Shown here piece after piece: positions 1 to 6,899 of a DNA stretch of 8,308 bases. Numbering within the stretch: the stretch's first letter is position 1; every line of letters starts with the position of its first letter. The stretch spans positions 1 through 8,308 of the forward strand of contig URMR01000080.1 of the NCBI GenBank assembly GCA_900548935.1. The letters are read 5' to 3'. The notes under the pieces are model-generated. The model had not been told where the DNA came from. It was given only the letters and a program-made list of their open reading frames with translations, and ran no database searches. Source of the stretch: an uncultured Collinsella sp. Lineage in GTDB: Bacteria; Actinomycetota; Coriobacteriia; Coriobacteriales; Coriobacteriaceae. The position numbers and the translations under genes were made by a program.

Positions 1-180
1 GAGAACGAGGGCAAGAACTTCCTGCAGAAGGAGTTTAGCTCGTACAGCGCGACGCGCGGTGTGTACCTGAAGGATGCTTCGAGCGAGGGCCTTTCTGCAA
101 AGTACGCCGACGGCATCCTTACCGTTACGGTTCCTAAGATTGTCGAGAAGAAGAACGTTACGAAGATTTCCATCGACTAA
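1..180 (+). CDS. Hsp20/alpha-crystallin family small heat-shock protein, C-terminal part
   Basis: The gene enters from the left edge, so only the last 59 codons and the TAA stop are visible, in frame 1. The segment reads as the end of an alpha-crystallin domain: a beta-strand region, then ADGILTVTVPK (the hallmark GILTVTVPK of the family), then a short lysine-rich tail ending ISID, which resembles the I-x-I anchor that docks into neighbouring subunits. Proteins of this family are ATP-independent holdases in the cytoplasm that form oligomers and keep unfolding proteins soluble for later refolding. All lysine codons in the segment are AAG, consistent with a well expressed gene. It is followed by a G+C-rich hairpin and a convergent gene, so it is the last gene of its transcript. 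The start, promoter and total length lie outside the window. Confidence 0.88.
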   Translation, partial: ENEGKNFLQKEFSSYSATRGVYLKDASSEGLSAKYADGILTVTVPKIVEKKNVTKISID

Positions 181-212
181 CGCTATCGGCTATTAGCATC
201 GGTGCCTGCGTT

Positions 213-247
213 AAGGGGGCTGGGAAGTGATTCCCGGCCCCCTTTTC
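213..247 (+). terminator. Intrinsic terminator, probably bidirectional, between convergent genes
   Basis: Bases 213-226 pair with 231-244 (one G-T wobble) around a GTGA loop. This gives a 14-bp, very G+C-rich stem whose right arm ends in TTTT followed by CC. It sits 32 bases past the Hsp20 stop and just before the end of the minus-strand hydrolase gene. The T run is good on the plus strand. On the minus strand only AA/TT follows, so termination in that direction would be weaker. Confidence 0.8.
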
Positions 248-260
248 CATTTGAGAAGGC

Positions 261-1070
261 CTACTGAATGGTCATGGGCCGATATTGCCCGGCGGGACGT
301 ATTGTGAGTTTACGCAGCCCCTCAACGCGGGTGGCGGTGCTGCCAAGCTCGTTGTCGAGTGTTGCGCCGAGGGAGCTTGCGTAGCTTTTGACGGTAAGGC
401 TTGGGCGATTGTTGTCTTGGCTAATGTGCATCGCGATAAGCTGCTCGGTGCGATCGGTTACCAGCACGCGTGCGGCATCGGCGGCCTGATTGTTGGAGAG
501 ATGTCCTTTTGCAGACAGGATGCGTTCCTGAAGAAAGCGAGGATAGTCTCCTTGGCGCAGCATGGCTACATCGTGGTTGCTTTCGAGTGCGAGAATGCGA
601 CAGTCCTTGAGCGTATCGATGGCACGCTTCGACAACTCGCCGGTGTCGGTGGCAAAGCCAACCGAATCACCCTGAGTGTCAAAACGGTAGCCGACGGGAT
701 TGACGACGTCGTGGGATGTCGAATACGTCTGAATGTGGACTCCGGCAATTGAGAGGGTGTCGCCTGGATCGAATTCTTCAACAGGCAGATGTGCGAGGCT
801 TTCTTTTGATGTGAGCGTGCCTCTACTGGAAAAGATCGGGCCATTCCAATGCTTACACCATACCTCAAGCCCCTTGATGTGGTCGCTGTGCTCATGGGTG
901 ACAACAAGGGCGGACACGTTGTCTGCCGTAAGGCCGAGCTCCGCCATGCGTTTGAGCGTTTCGCGACGAGACAGTCCGTCATCGACCATAATGAGCCCCT
1001 GCGGGCCCTCGATGAGTGCGCAGTTGCCTTTTGAGCCGCTGCCGAGGATATGAAGGTGCAGACGAGACAT
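261..1070 (-). CDS. MBL-fold metallo-hydrolase, YycJ/WalJ-like
   Basis: A 269-residue metallo-beta-lactamase-fold protein, the usual length for the YycJ/WalJ group. The N-terminus carries the group's LGSGSKGNC signature (residues 9-17). The metal-binding motif THEHSDH gives H59, H61, D63 and H64. Further candidate ligands are H120 (TSHD), D142 (FATDTG) and H215 (AMHISQDNN), which fits a two-metal site. ESNHD at 163-167 and HLSN at 190-193 are also typical of the group. YycJ proteins are predicted cytoplasmic nucleases or phosphodiesterases. In Bacillus and Streptococcus yycJ sits beside the WalRK two-component genes and has been linked to cell-wall and DNA-repair phenotypes, but no walRK genes are present here. 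The ATG at 1070 is preceded only by a weak purine-rich site (TTTGGAA). The gene is divergent from tilS and convergent with Hsp20. The fold is certain; the substrate is unknown. Confidence 0.9.
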   Translation of the reverse strand: MSRLHLHILGSGSKGNCALIEGPQGLIMVDDGLSRRETLKRMAELGLTADNVSALVVTHEHSDHIKGLEVWCKHWNGPIFSSRGTLTSKESLAHLPVEEFDPGDTLSIAGVHIQTYSTSHDVVNPVGYRFDTQGDSVGFATDTGELSKRAIDTLKDCRILALESNHDVAMLRQGDYPRFLQERILSAKGHLSNNQAADAARVLVTDRTEQLIAMHISQDNNRPSLTVKSYASSLGATLDNELGSTATRVEGLRKLTIRPAGQYRPMTIQ

Positions 1071-1084
1071 AAGATTCCAAAGGA

Positions 1085-1090
1085 TACAAT
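1085..1090 (+). promoter_or_regulatory. Candidate -10 box for tilS
   Basis: TACAAT lies 28 bases before the tilS start in the 48-base gap between divergent genes. It differs from TATAAT at one position and matches boxes before two other genes in this window. No convincing -35 hexamer sits 16-18 bases upstream, so this is a candidate only. I could not identify a matching promoter for the minus-strand hydrolase. Confidence 0.4.
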
Positions 1091-1106
1091 GGGTGCGGAC
1101 GAATAG

Positions 1107-1112
1107 AGGAGG
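1107..1112 (+). promoter_or_regulatory. Ribosome binding site of tilS
   Basis: AGGAGG, a full match to the anti-Shine-Dalgarno core, sits six bases before the ATG at 1119. It fixes that start despite a poorly conserved N-terminal extension of roughly 25 residues before the first core strand. Confidence 0.85.
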
Positions 1113-1118
1113 AAGCGA

Positions 1119-2657
1119 ATGCCAACGGTATCACAGCATTACGGACACCATGCCGCGCCTGGGACGGTTGATGAGACCCGGATGAGGCAGCAGGCTGCTC
1201 CTGTGGTGCTCATGGTATCAGGCGGTGCGGACTCGACGGCACTGCTTCTTATGGCGTGCACATCAAAGCTGGATATCCAAGATGGACGCGGCGTTGCCCC
1301 CATTGCTCGCGAGCGCCTTCATGTGCTGCATGTAAACCATCATCTACGAGGTAAGGCGTCCGATGGCGACGAGGCCTTTGTGCGTGAGCTTTGCGCGCAA
1401 TATGGTTTGCCGCTGTGCGTTGAGCACGCTTATTTTGATGGGGAGTCGGGCAATATCGAGGCGGCTGCGCGCGAGGTGCGTTATGCAGCGGCGCGAAGGT
1501 ATGTTCGCGAACTATGTGCCAAGAGGGGGGCGCCGAGAACGGCGGCGCGCATCTGTACTGCCCATACCTCTTCGGACCGCGCGGAAACATTTTTGATGAA
1601 CGCCATTAAGGGGTCGGGTCCAGCTGGGCTTTCGAGCATTCCCCGCCGAAGGAATATCGTGGTGCGTCCCTTGCTCGACCTAACTCATGGCGAGCTAGTG
1701 GGCTATCTGCAGGTACATGGTCAGCCGTGGCGTGAAGACGAGAGCAACGAGGACGTCTCGTATCTACGAAACTACGTGCGCCATCGGGTAATGCCAGTGG
1801 TGGCACAGCGTAACGCGAGCGTGTGCAAGACGATTGGCGCCGCCTGCGAGATCCTTGGTGACGAAGATGCGTTTCTGTCCCAGCTGTCGGCACAGGCGTT
1901 TCGAAGCTGCCTGCGCAAGGAGGCGGCGGGTGCGCTAGTGCTCGATGCCAGACGCCTTGCTGCGGCCGAGGTGGTAATCGCGCGGCGCATCGTGCGACTG
2001 GCGATCAAACGCATCGATCCGGACGCTCGTCCAGAGATGCGACATGTGGAGCGAGTCCTTTCCTGCGTTGCCGAGGGCGCAGGCTCGGTCACGCTTCCGG
2101 CGGGGATTGACGCACGCGTCGAATTTGGCATGCTGGCGTTTAAGGCTCCGGTGGCTCGCGAGGGCCTGGTCGCGGACTGGGTTACCGTACCCGGTCGTTT
2201 GCCGTTGGGCGGGGGACGTATGCTGGTCGCAGAGCCGATGGCCGTTGAACCGGGATGCGATATCGTGCGCCGCGCCCGTGAGCTTGCGGCTGCCGGGGAA
2301 GTGGCAGCTTTGGTAGACGCGGCTGCCCTGGGTTTTGCCGACAGCGATAGTGAGCGGATCCTGGCGGGCTCGCGTGGCGAGATCCCTGCCGAGGCGCGAT
2401 TGGCGCGCCTGTGGGTGGACGGTCCCGCACCGGGAGACGTGATGTGCCCGTTAGGAATGAGTGGCCGAAGCAAGAAGGTATCCGACTTGCTAGGAGAGGC
2501 TCGCATTCCCGTTTCCGAGCGCGCCGGCGTGCCCATGGTGAGGACGGCGCCGGGAGGTGCCGTGGTGTGGGTCGCCGGAGTTCGCGCGGACGAACGCTTT
2601 AAGTGCACGGCGGCGACGCGTGTGGCCTATCTGCTTCACGTGGTTGGCGCGGATTAG
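1119..2657 (+). CDS. tilS: tRNA(Ile)-lysidine synthase TilS
   Basis: This cytoplasmic enzyme uses ATP and lysine to convert the wobble cytidine 34 of the tRNA-Ile with CAU anticodon to lysidine, which switches both decoding and charging from Met to Ile. The ATP pyrophosphatase P-loop SGGADS is at residues 34-39. HVNHHLRG (70-77), NIEAAAREVRY (111-121) and AHTSSDRAET (147-156) are the following N-type ATPase motifs. The last region corresponds to AHHxxDxxET, with D152, E155 and T156 kept but the second His replaced by T149. The C-terminal part carries the typical motif of the tRNA-binding TilS-C domain (VSDLLGEARIPVSERAGVP). At 512 residues it is longer than the E. coli enzyme (about 430), with extra sequence at the N-terminus, in loops of the ATPase domain and in the middle domain. 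hpt and ftsH follow, the same order as in Bacillus. The gene is normally essential. Confidence 0.95.
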   Translation: MPTVSQHYGHHAAPGTVDETRMRQQAAPVVLMVSGGADSTALLLMACTSKLDIQDGRGVAPIARERLHVLHVNHHLRGKASDGDEAFVRELCAQYGLPLCVEHAYFDGESGNIEAAAREVRYAAARRYVRELCAKRGAPRTAARICTAHTSSDRAETFLMNAIKGSGPAGLSSIPRRRNIVVRPLLDLTHGELVGYLQVHGQPWREDESNEDVSYLRNYVRHRVMPVVAQRNASVCKTIGAACEILGDEDAFLSQLSAQAFRSCLRKEAAGALVLDARRLAAAEVVIARRIVRLAIKRIDPDARPEMRHVERVLSCVAEGAGSVTLPAGIDARVEFGMLAFKAPVAREGLVADWVTVPGRLPLGGGRMLVAEPMAVEPGCDIVRRARELAAAGEVAALVDAAALGFADSDSERILAGSRGEIPAEARLARLWVDGPAPGDVMCPLGMSGRSKKVSDLLGEARIPVSERAGVPMVRTAPGGAVVWVAGVRADERFKCTAATRVAYLLHVVGAD

Positions 2658-2718
2658 CCCCTCGCACCAGCTTTTCTGTGCGGCGTTGACGGTATTCCCG
2701 CGCTGATGGTGCGCGGGC

Positions 2719-2748
2719 TGGAAAATATACCCCGTGCGCTGCTAGAAT
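2719..2748 (+). promoter_or_regulatory. Promoter of hpt with extended -10 element
   Basis: TGCTAGAAT at 2740-2748 is an extended -10 element (TGn plus TAGAAT, one mismatch to TATAAT). An 18-base spacer separates it from TGGAAA at 2719-2724, which matches four of six positions of a -35 box. Transcription would start near 2755, giving a leader of about 50 bases. No clear terminator separates tilS from hpt, so read-through from tilS is also possible. Confidence 0.55.
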
Positions 2749-2805
2749 GTGTAGTTCGCGTCCATACGGCGGTGTGTGGGCGATTAAGCACAAGAAAGGG
2801 TTGTC

Positions 2806-3354
2806 ATGGCTTCTCAACATCCGGATATCGAGAAGGTTCTGTTTACGCAGGAGGATATCGAAGGTATCGTTTCTCGCCTGGGCGAGGAGATTACGCGCGA
2901 CTACGCTGGTAAGGATCTGGTGCTGATCGCGGTTCTGCGCGGCGCCGTTGTCTTTATGGGCGACCTGATGCGCAAGATCGAGCTGCCGACCAACATCGAT
3001 TTCATGGCTGTTTCGAGCTATGGCGACGGTGTGAAGTCTTCGGGCATCGTGCGTATCATTAAGGACCTGGATATCGACATCCGTGGTCGCGACGTGCTGA
3101 TCGTCGAGGACATTTTGGACTCGGGCCTGACCCTCAAGTACCTGATGAAGAACCTCGAGAGCCGTAAGCCCGCTTCGCTGGAGGTCGCTGCCTTCCTGTG
3201 GAAGGACGTTGAGGACCGTACCTCGGCCATCACGCCCAAGTATGTTGGAACCCATTGCCCCGATGCCTTTGTGGTGGGCTACGGCCTCGACTATGCCGAG
3301 CGCTATCGCAACCTTCCGTATCTGGGCATTTTGAAACCGGAGGTTTATTCGTAA
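2806..3354 (+). CDS. hpt: Hypoxanthine (guanine) phosphoribosyltransferase
   Basis: A 182-residue cytoplasmic purine-salvage enzyme, the standard length for bacterial HPRTs. It joins hypoxanthine or guanine to PRPP to form IMP or GMP with release of pyrophosphate. The phosphoribosyltransferase signature VLIVEDILDSGLT (97-109) holds the acidic pair E101-D102 that contacts the ribose of PRPP. LRG at 44-46 is the loop with the non-proline cis peptide that binds pyrophosphate, and SSYGDG (70-75) is the flexible active-site loop. VVGYGLDYAERYRNLPY (156-172) is the purine-binding and C-terminal hallmark. The ATG at 2806 follows AAAGGG at 2795-2800 by five bases. ftsH starts one base after the stop, so the two are co-transcribed and probably translationally coupled. 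In Bacillus and Listeria HprT also acts with TilS as a regulator of ftsH; nothing here tests that. Confidence 0.95.
   Translation: MASQHPDIEKVLFTQEDIEGIVSRLGEEITRDYAGKDLVLIAVLRGAVVFMGDLMRKIELPTNIDFMAVSSYGDGVKSSGIVRIIKDLDIDIRGRDVLIVEDILDSGLTLKYLMKNLESRKPASLEVAAFLWKDVEDRTSAITPKYVGTHCPDAFVVGYGLDYAERYRNLPYLGILKPEVYS
3339..3344 (+). promoter_or_regulatory. Ribosome binding site of ftsH inside hpt
   Basis: GGAGGT lies within the last codons of hpt and is 11 bases from the ftsH ATG at 3356. The spacing is slightly long, but no better site exists. The position, with stop and start one base apart, suggests translational coupling. Confidence 0.65.
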
Positions 3355-3355
3355 G

Positions 3356-5494
3356 ATGCCCGACGACCGTAACGATAATAATTCTCAGGCTCCCCGGGAC
3401 CCAAAGATTCCGGGGATGCCCGGAGGCAAGAAGCCCACGCGTACGGGCTGGCTGTATTTCCTTTTGGCTTGCGCGCTTCTGGGTTATGCCTTCTTTAATA
3501 TGGGTTCCGGCTTTGCCAACTCCAGCAATACCGTTAAGCTCGCGACGAGCGAGATGGTCAGCGCCATCAAGCAAGATCGTGTCGAAGATTTGACCTATAC
3601 GGTTCAAGACGGAAGCGTGGCGGGTCATTACTGGAAGACGAAAAAGGACAAGGGCGATACGAGCGAGCTCAAGAGCTTCTCCTCGACCTATGTCGGCTCC
3701 GATTCGCTTGCCGAGCTCATGGCGGAGCACCCCGACACCAAGTATATCGTCAACACCAACGACCCCGATTTTTGGGGGGACTTGGCGATGAGCGTGCTGC
3801 CGACGATTGCCCTGATCGCCATCATGTTCTACTTTATGCGCCAGATGATGGGCGCCAATAATAGGAACATGCAGTTTGGCAAGACCAACGCCAAGACTAA
3901 CGAGGCTACGCGTCCCAAGGTCAAGTTCGAGGACGTTGCCGGTGTGGACGAGGCCGTCGAGGAACTCGAGGAGATCCGCGATTTCCTGAGCGATCCGGAC
4001 CGCTATCGCAAGTTGGGTGCCAAGATTCCGCGCGGCGTTTTGCTGGTTGGCCCTCCGGGTACCGGTAAGACGCTGCTGGCCAAGGCTGTTGCCGGCGAGG
4101 CGGGCGTGCCGTTCTTTAGCATCTCGGGTTCTGACTTTGTTGAGATGTTCGTGGGTGTCGGCGCCAGCCGCGTGCGCGACCTCTTTAAGGAGGCCAAGTC
4201 TCAGGCCCCGTCGATTATCTTTATTGACGAGATCGATGCCGTGGGACGTCAGCGCGGAGCCGGTCTGGGCGGCGGTCACGACGAACGCGAGCAGACGCTC
4301 AACCAGCTGCTGGTCGAGATGGACGGTTTTGAGGAAAGCGAGTCGGTCATCCTGATTGCCGCGACCAACCGCCCCGATATTCTGGACCCGGCATTGCTGC
4401 GCCCCGGTCGTTTTGACCGCCAAGTCACGGTCGACCGCCCGGACGTAAAGGGTCGCGAGCAGATCTTGCGCGTGCATGCCGAGAACAAGCCGATGGACGA
4501 GGACGTTAAGTTTGAGAAGCTCGCCCAGATGACCGTTGGCTTTACTGGTGCTGATCTGGCGAACCTGCTCAATGAGTCTGCGCTGCTGGCCGCTCGCCGT
4601 CATCGTTCCGTGATCTCGATGGACGAGGTCGAGGAGTCGATGGAGCGCGTGATTGCCGGACCGCAACGCAAGGGTCGTATGATGACCGAAGCCGAGCGCA
4701 CCACGATTGCCTATCATGAGAGCGGCCATGCCCTGGTGGGCCACATCTTGGAGCACTCCGATCCGGTCCACAAGATTTCGATTGTCAGCCGCGGCCAGGC
4801 TCTGGGCTACACGCTGCAGCTTCCGCAGGAGGATCACTTCCTCAAGACCAAGAACGAGATGCTCGACGAGCTTGCCGTGTTCTTGGGCGGCCGCGTTGCC
4901 GAGGAGCTCATGTGCGATGACATCACGTCGGGCGCGAGCAACGACCTGGAGCGCGCGACCAAGATGGCGCGCGAGATGGTTACGCGTCTGGGCATGAGCG
5001 AGGAGCTGGGAACGCAGGTGTTTGGCGAGGCACAACATCAGGTGTTCCTTGGTCGTGATTACGCCGATCACCAGGATTACTCCGAGGAGACGGCGCGGCG
5101 CATCGACATCGAGGTCCAGCGCATTATGCGTGAGGCCCATCGTCGCGCGGTCGAGATCCTGGACGCCCGCCGCGATCAGCTCGATCTGATGGCCAAGGTG
5201 CTGCTTGAGCGCGAGACCGTCGAAGGCGACGCCGTGAATGCCCTGCTCGACAACGAGTGGGATGCCTACCTTGAGCGCGAGGGCGATATCCTGGCGGCCA
5301 AGGAGGAGCGCAATGCCAAGGCGGCCGGCATGCCGACCAAAAAGCGCACGCCTCGCATGAGCGAGGAGGAGCTGGCGGCTGATGCCGCGGCATTTGCGCA
5401 GGCGGCCATGCAGGAGGATGCCGAAGCCGCATCCGATGATGCCGGCGATGACTGTGCCGTCAATGCCGGTGCCGACACCGACGACGACAAATAG
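3356..5494 (+). CDS. ftsH: ATP-dependent zinc metalloprotease FtsH
   Basis: A membrane-anchored AAA+ protease that pulls out and degrades misassembled membrane proteins and some short-lived cytoplasmic regulators, working as a hexamer. In order: a polar cytoplasmic N-terminus (1-31); TM1 about 32-47; an extracytoplasmic domain of about 90 residues; TM2 about 143-161; Walker A GPPGTGKT (232-239); the pore-loop region with F265-V266-G267; Walker B IIFIDE (287-292); and the second region of homology with R349, R352 and R355. The zinc site is HESGH (H454, E455, H458) with D530 in SGASNDLERAT as third ligand. Ser replaces the common Ala in HEAGH, but all ligands are intact. At 712 residues it is longer than the 640-residue average. 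The excess is largely a tail from about residue 668 rich in Ala, Asp and Glu. It ends at a strong terminator. Confidence 0.97.
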   Translation: MPDDRNDNNSQAPRDPKIPGMPGGKKPTRTGWLYFLLACALLGYAFFNMGSGFANSSNTVKLATSEMVSAIKQDRVEDLTYTVQDGSVAGHYWKTKKDKGDTSELKSFSSTYVGSDSLAELMAEHPDTKYIVNTNDPDFWGDLAMSVLPTIALIAIMFYFMRQMMGANNRNMQFGKTNAKTNEATRPKVKFEDVAGVDEAVEELEEIRDFLSDPDRYRKLGAKIPRGVLLVGPPGTGKTLLAKAVAGEAGVPFFSISGSDFVEMFVGVGASRVRDLFKEAKSQAPSIIFIDEIDAVGRQRGAGLGGGHDEREQTLNQLLVEMDGFEESESVILIAATNRPDILDPALLRPGRFDRQVTVDRPDVKGREQILRVHAENKPMDEDVKFEKLAQMTVGFTGADLANLLNESALLAARRHRSVISMDEVEESMERVIAGPQRKGRMMTEAERTTIAYHESGHALVGHILEHSDPVHKISIVSRGQALGYTLQLPQEDHFLKTKNEMLDELAVFLGGRVAEELMCDDITSGASNDLERATKMAREMVTRLGMSEELGTQVFGEAQHQVFLGRDYADHQDYSEETARRIDIEVQRIMREAHRRAVEILDARRDQLDLMAKVLLERETVEGDAVNALLDNEWDAYLEREGDILAAKEERNAKAAGMPTKKRTPRMSEEELAADAAAFAQAAMQEDAEAASDDAGDDCAVNAGADTDDDK

Positions 5495-5505
5495 TCTTTG
5501 TGGCG

Positions 5506-5542
5506 AAAGCCTCCGCGGGGAAACCTGCGGAGGCTTTTTTTT
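5506..5542 (+). terminator. Strong intrinsic terminator after ftsH
   Basis: GCCTCCGCGGG (5509-5519) pairs with CCTGCGGAGGC (5524-5534) with one wobble, capped by a GAAA tetraloop (5520-5523), and runs straight into eight T residues (5535-5542). Three A residues at 5506-5508 can extend the stem into the T run. It begins 11 bases after the ftsH stop and should end the hpt-ftsH transcript cleanly. Confidence 0.93.
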
Positions 5543-5560
5543 GAGCTATATGGGCCATCT

Positions 5561-5620
5561 GTTGATTGGGGACAGACTTAAATGAGCGTTTTCACGCATT
5601 TAAGTCTGTCCCCAATTAAC
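5561..5620. repeat. 60-base near-perfect palindrome, REP-like element with GGGGACAG core
   Basis: The left arm ATTGGGGACAGACTTAAATG (5565-5584) is exactly complementary to 5597-5616. Four more outer pairs (5561-5564 with 5617-5620, one G-T wobble) extend it to 24 bp, with a 12-base centre that can itself form a GCG/CGC pair set. It lies 18 bases past the ftsH terminator and has no T tract of its own. Palindromes carrying GGGGACAG occur as dispersed copies in many bacterial genomes and are often tied to Y1/RAYT transposases. This is the only copy in the window and no transposase is nearby, so dispersal is an inference. Confidence 0.8.
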
Positions 5621-5650
5621 ATTGCTGCGGCGCTTTGCTCGGCTAAAGCG

Positions 5651-5656
5651 TACAAT
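5651..5656 (+). promoter_or_regulatory. Candidate -10 box for the aminotransferase gene
   Basis: TACAAT preceded by GGCTAAAGCG, 24 bases before the proposed start. It would start transcription near 5663, downstream of the palindrome, leaving a leader of under 20 bases. The -35 region is not recognisable. The nine-base string GCGTACAAT recurs before the PHP gene, which supports a shared promoter pattern. Confidence 0.45.
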
Positions 5657-5667
5657 AGCGCCTATGC

Positions 5668-5675
5668 GAAAGGGG
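5668..5675 (+). promoter_or_regulatory. Ribosome binding site that sets the aminotransferase start
   Basis: GAAAGGGG ends five bases before the ATG at 5681. The more upstream in-frame ATG at 5582 lies inside the palindrome and has no such site, so the downstream start is preferred. Confidence 0.75.
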
Positions 5676-5680
5676 AACAG

Positions 5681-6865
5681 ATGATCAACGAAACTATGTA
5701 TGCTCGCGGTGCGGAAAGCTCCATCATCCGCGAGATCTTTAGCTATGGTCTTGAGCGCAAGGCGCAGATCGGTGCGGAGAACGTATTCGATTTTTCGCTG
5801 GGCAACCCGAGTGTTCCGGCGCCCGCTGCCGTGGCGGAGTCCATTAAGAAGGCCTTAGAGCTGCCGAGTGACCAGCTGCACGGCTACACCCCCGCACCGG
5901 GCCTGCCGCAATGTCGAGCAGCTGTCGCCGAATCGCTCAACCGCCGCTTTGGCACGAGCTATGAGGGCAAGGACGTCTTTATGACGGTTGGCGCCGCGGC
6001 ATCGCTCACCTGCACGCTCAACGCCGTTACGAACCCGGGCGACGAGGTTATTGTTGTCGCCCCGTACTTTCCGGAGTATCGCGTGTGGATTGAGAAGGCC
6101 GGCTGCACGTGTGTTGAGGCGCTTGCCGATGAAGACACGTTCCAGCTGAGCGTGGACAACGTGCTCAAGGCGATCAGCGATAAGACGGCGGCTGTCATTA
6201 TCGACTCGCCCAACAATCCGACCGGTGCCGTGTATACGCGCGACACGCTGACGCGACTGGCCAATGTTCTGCGCGAGGCCAACGCCAAACGCGACCCCGA
6301 GAATCCGATTATGCTCATCTCGGATGAGCCGTACCGCGAGATCGTGTACGGCGCCGAGGTGCCTTGGGTGCCCTCGATCTACGAGAACACCGTGGTGTGC
6401 TACTCGTATTCTAAGTCGCTGTCGCTGCCTGGTGAGCGCGTGGGCTGGATCTTGGTTCCCAACACCAATCCGCAGGCTGCCCGTCTGATGCCGGCTGTTG
6501 CGGGTGCTGCCCGTACGCTGGGTTTTGTATGTGCACCGGCGCTTTTCCAGCGCGTGATTATCGATTGCATCGATGAGCCGAGTGATATCGAGGTCTATGC
6601 TCGCAATCGCACGGCGCTCACTGATGCTTTGACGGACTACGGCTATACCTATGTTGAGCCGGACGGCGCTTTCTACCTGTGGGTGAAGGCACTCGAGCCC
6701 GATGCGAATGCGTTTTGTGAGCGCGCAAAGAAGTATGAGCTGCTTGCGGTTCCCTCGGACAGCTTTGGTATGCCGGGTTGGTTCCGCCTGGGCTATTGCG
6801 TGAGTTACGAAACGATTATCAATTCGCTACCCGCTTGGAAACAGTTGGCGGACGAGTATCGTTAA
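5681..6865 (+). CDS. Pyridoxal phosphate-dependent aminotransferase, class I/II (AspB-like)
   Basis: A 394-residue fold-type I aminotransferase, expected to move an amino group between an amino acid and a 2-oxoacid in the cytoplasm. Numbered from the ATG at 5681: NNPTG at 178-182 (N179 is the likely contact to the cofactor ring oxygen), D215 and Y218 in SDEPY (D215 pairs with the pyridine nitrogen), and SYSKSLSLPGERVGW with K245 as Schiff-base lysine and R253 as phosphate contact. Near the N-terminus, REIF and VFDFSLGNPSVPAP form the substrate-side signature of an AspB-like subfamily common in anaerobic Gram-positives. The frame stays open upstream to an ATG at 5582, which would add 33 residues encoded in the palindrome and promoter region; these look non-conserved and I reject that start. 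Aspartate, aromatic or alanine specificity cannot be told from sequence alone. Confidence 0.9.
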   Translation: MINETMYARGAESSIIREIFSYGLERKAQIGAENVFDFSLGNPSVPAPAAVAESIKKALELPSDQLHGYTPAPGLPQCRAAVAESLNRRFGTSYEGKDVFMTVGAAASLTCTLNAVTNPGDEVIVVAPYFPEYRVWIEKAGCTCVEALADEDTFQLSVDNVLKAISDKTAAVIIDSPNNPTGAVYTRDTLTRLANVLREANAKRDPENPIMLISDEPYREIVYGAEVPWVPSIYENTVVCYSYSKSLSLPGERVGWILVPNTNPQAARLMPAVAGAARTLGFVCAPALFQRVIIDCIDEPSDIEVYARNRTALTDALTDYGYTYVEPDGAFYLWVKALEPDANAFCERAKKYELLAVPSDSFGMPGWFRLGYCVSYETIINSLPAWKQLADEYR

Positions 6866-6882
6866 AAGTAAAGCGCTCTGCC

Positions 6883-6888
6883 TACAAT
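6883..6888 (+). promoter_or_regulatory. Isolated TACAAT box after the aminotransferase gene
   Basis: TACAAT identical to the other candidate -10 boxes, 17 bases past the aminotransferase stop and 142 bases before the PHP start. TTAAAA at 6862-6867 is a poor -35 with a short 15-base spacer. It could be a second, distal promoter for the PHP gene, placing the hairpin at 6900-6930 in a leader, or simply chance. Confidence 0.25.
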
Positions 6889-6899
6889 GTTTTACGTGA

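Noticed and set aside
285..752. A 155-codon plus-strand open frame opposite the MBL-fold hydrolase
   Set aside because: No ribosome site or domain; it overlaps the terminal half of a gene whose metal-binding motifs are certain.
1772..2608. A 278-codon open frame on the minus strand opposite tilS
   Set aside because: Its product is Ser/Arg/Pro/Thr/Ala-rich without any recognisable motif, and tilS motifs in the other strand explain the region fully.
2663..2682. A small hairpin (CGCAC/GTGCG) just after tilS as a terminator
   Set aside because: Only five base pairs with a ten-base loop and no T run after it, so it is too weak to call.
3230..5140. A 636-codon open frame on the minus strand, antisense to the end of hpt and most of ftsH
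   Set aside because: It lies opposite two certain genes, its translation is repetitive in Leu, Val, Ala, His and Gly as expected for the complement of G+C-biased codons, and no domain or ribosome site is seen. It is a codon-bias shadow.
5561..5620. The palindrome as a second ftsH terminator or as an operator for the aminotransferase
   Set aside because: It has no T tract and follows a complete terminator. Operator use cannot be excluded, but the arm length and GGGGACAG core fit a dispersed repeat better.
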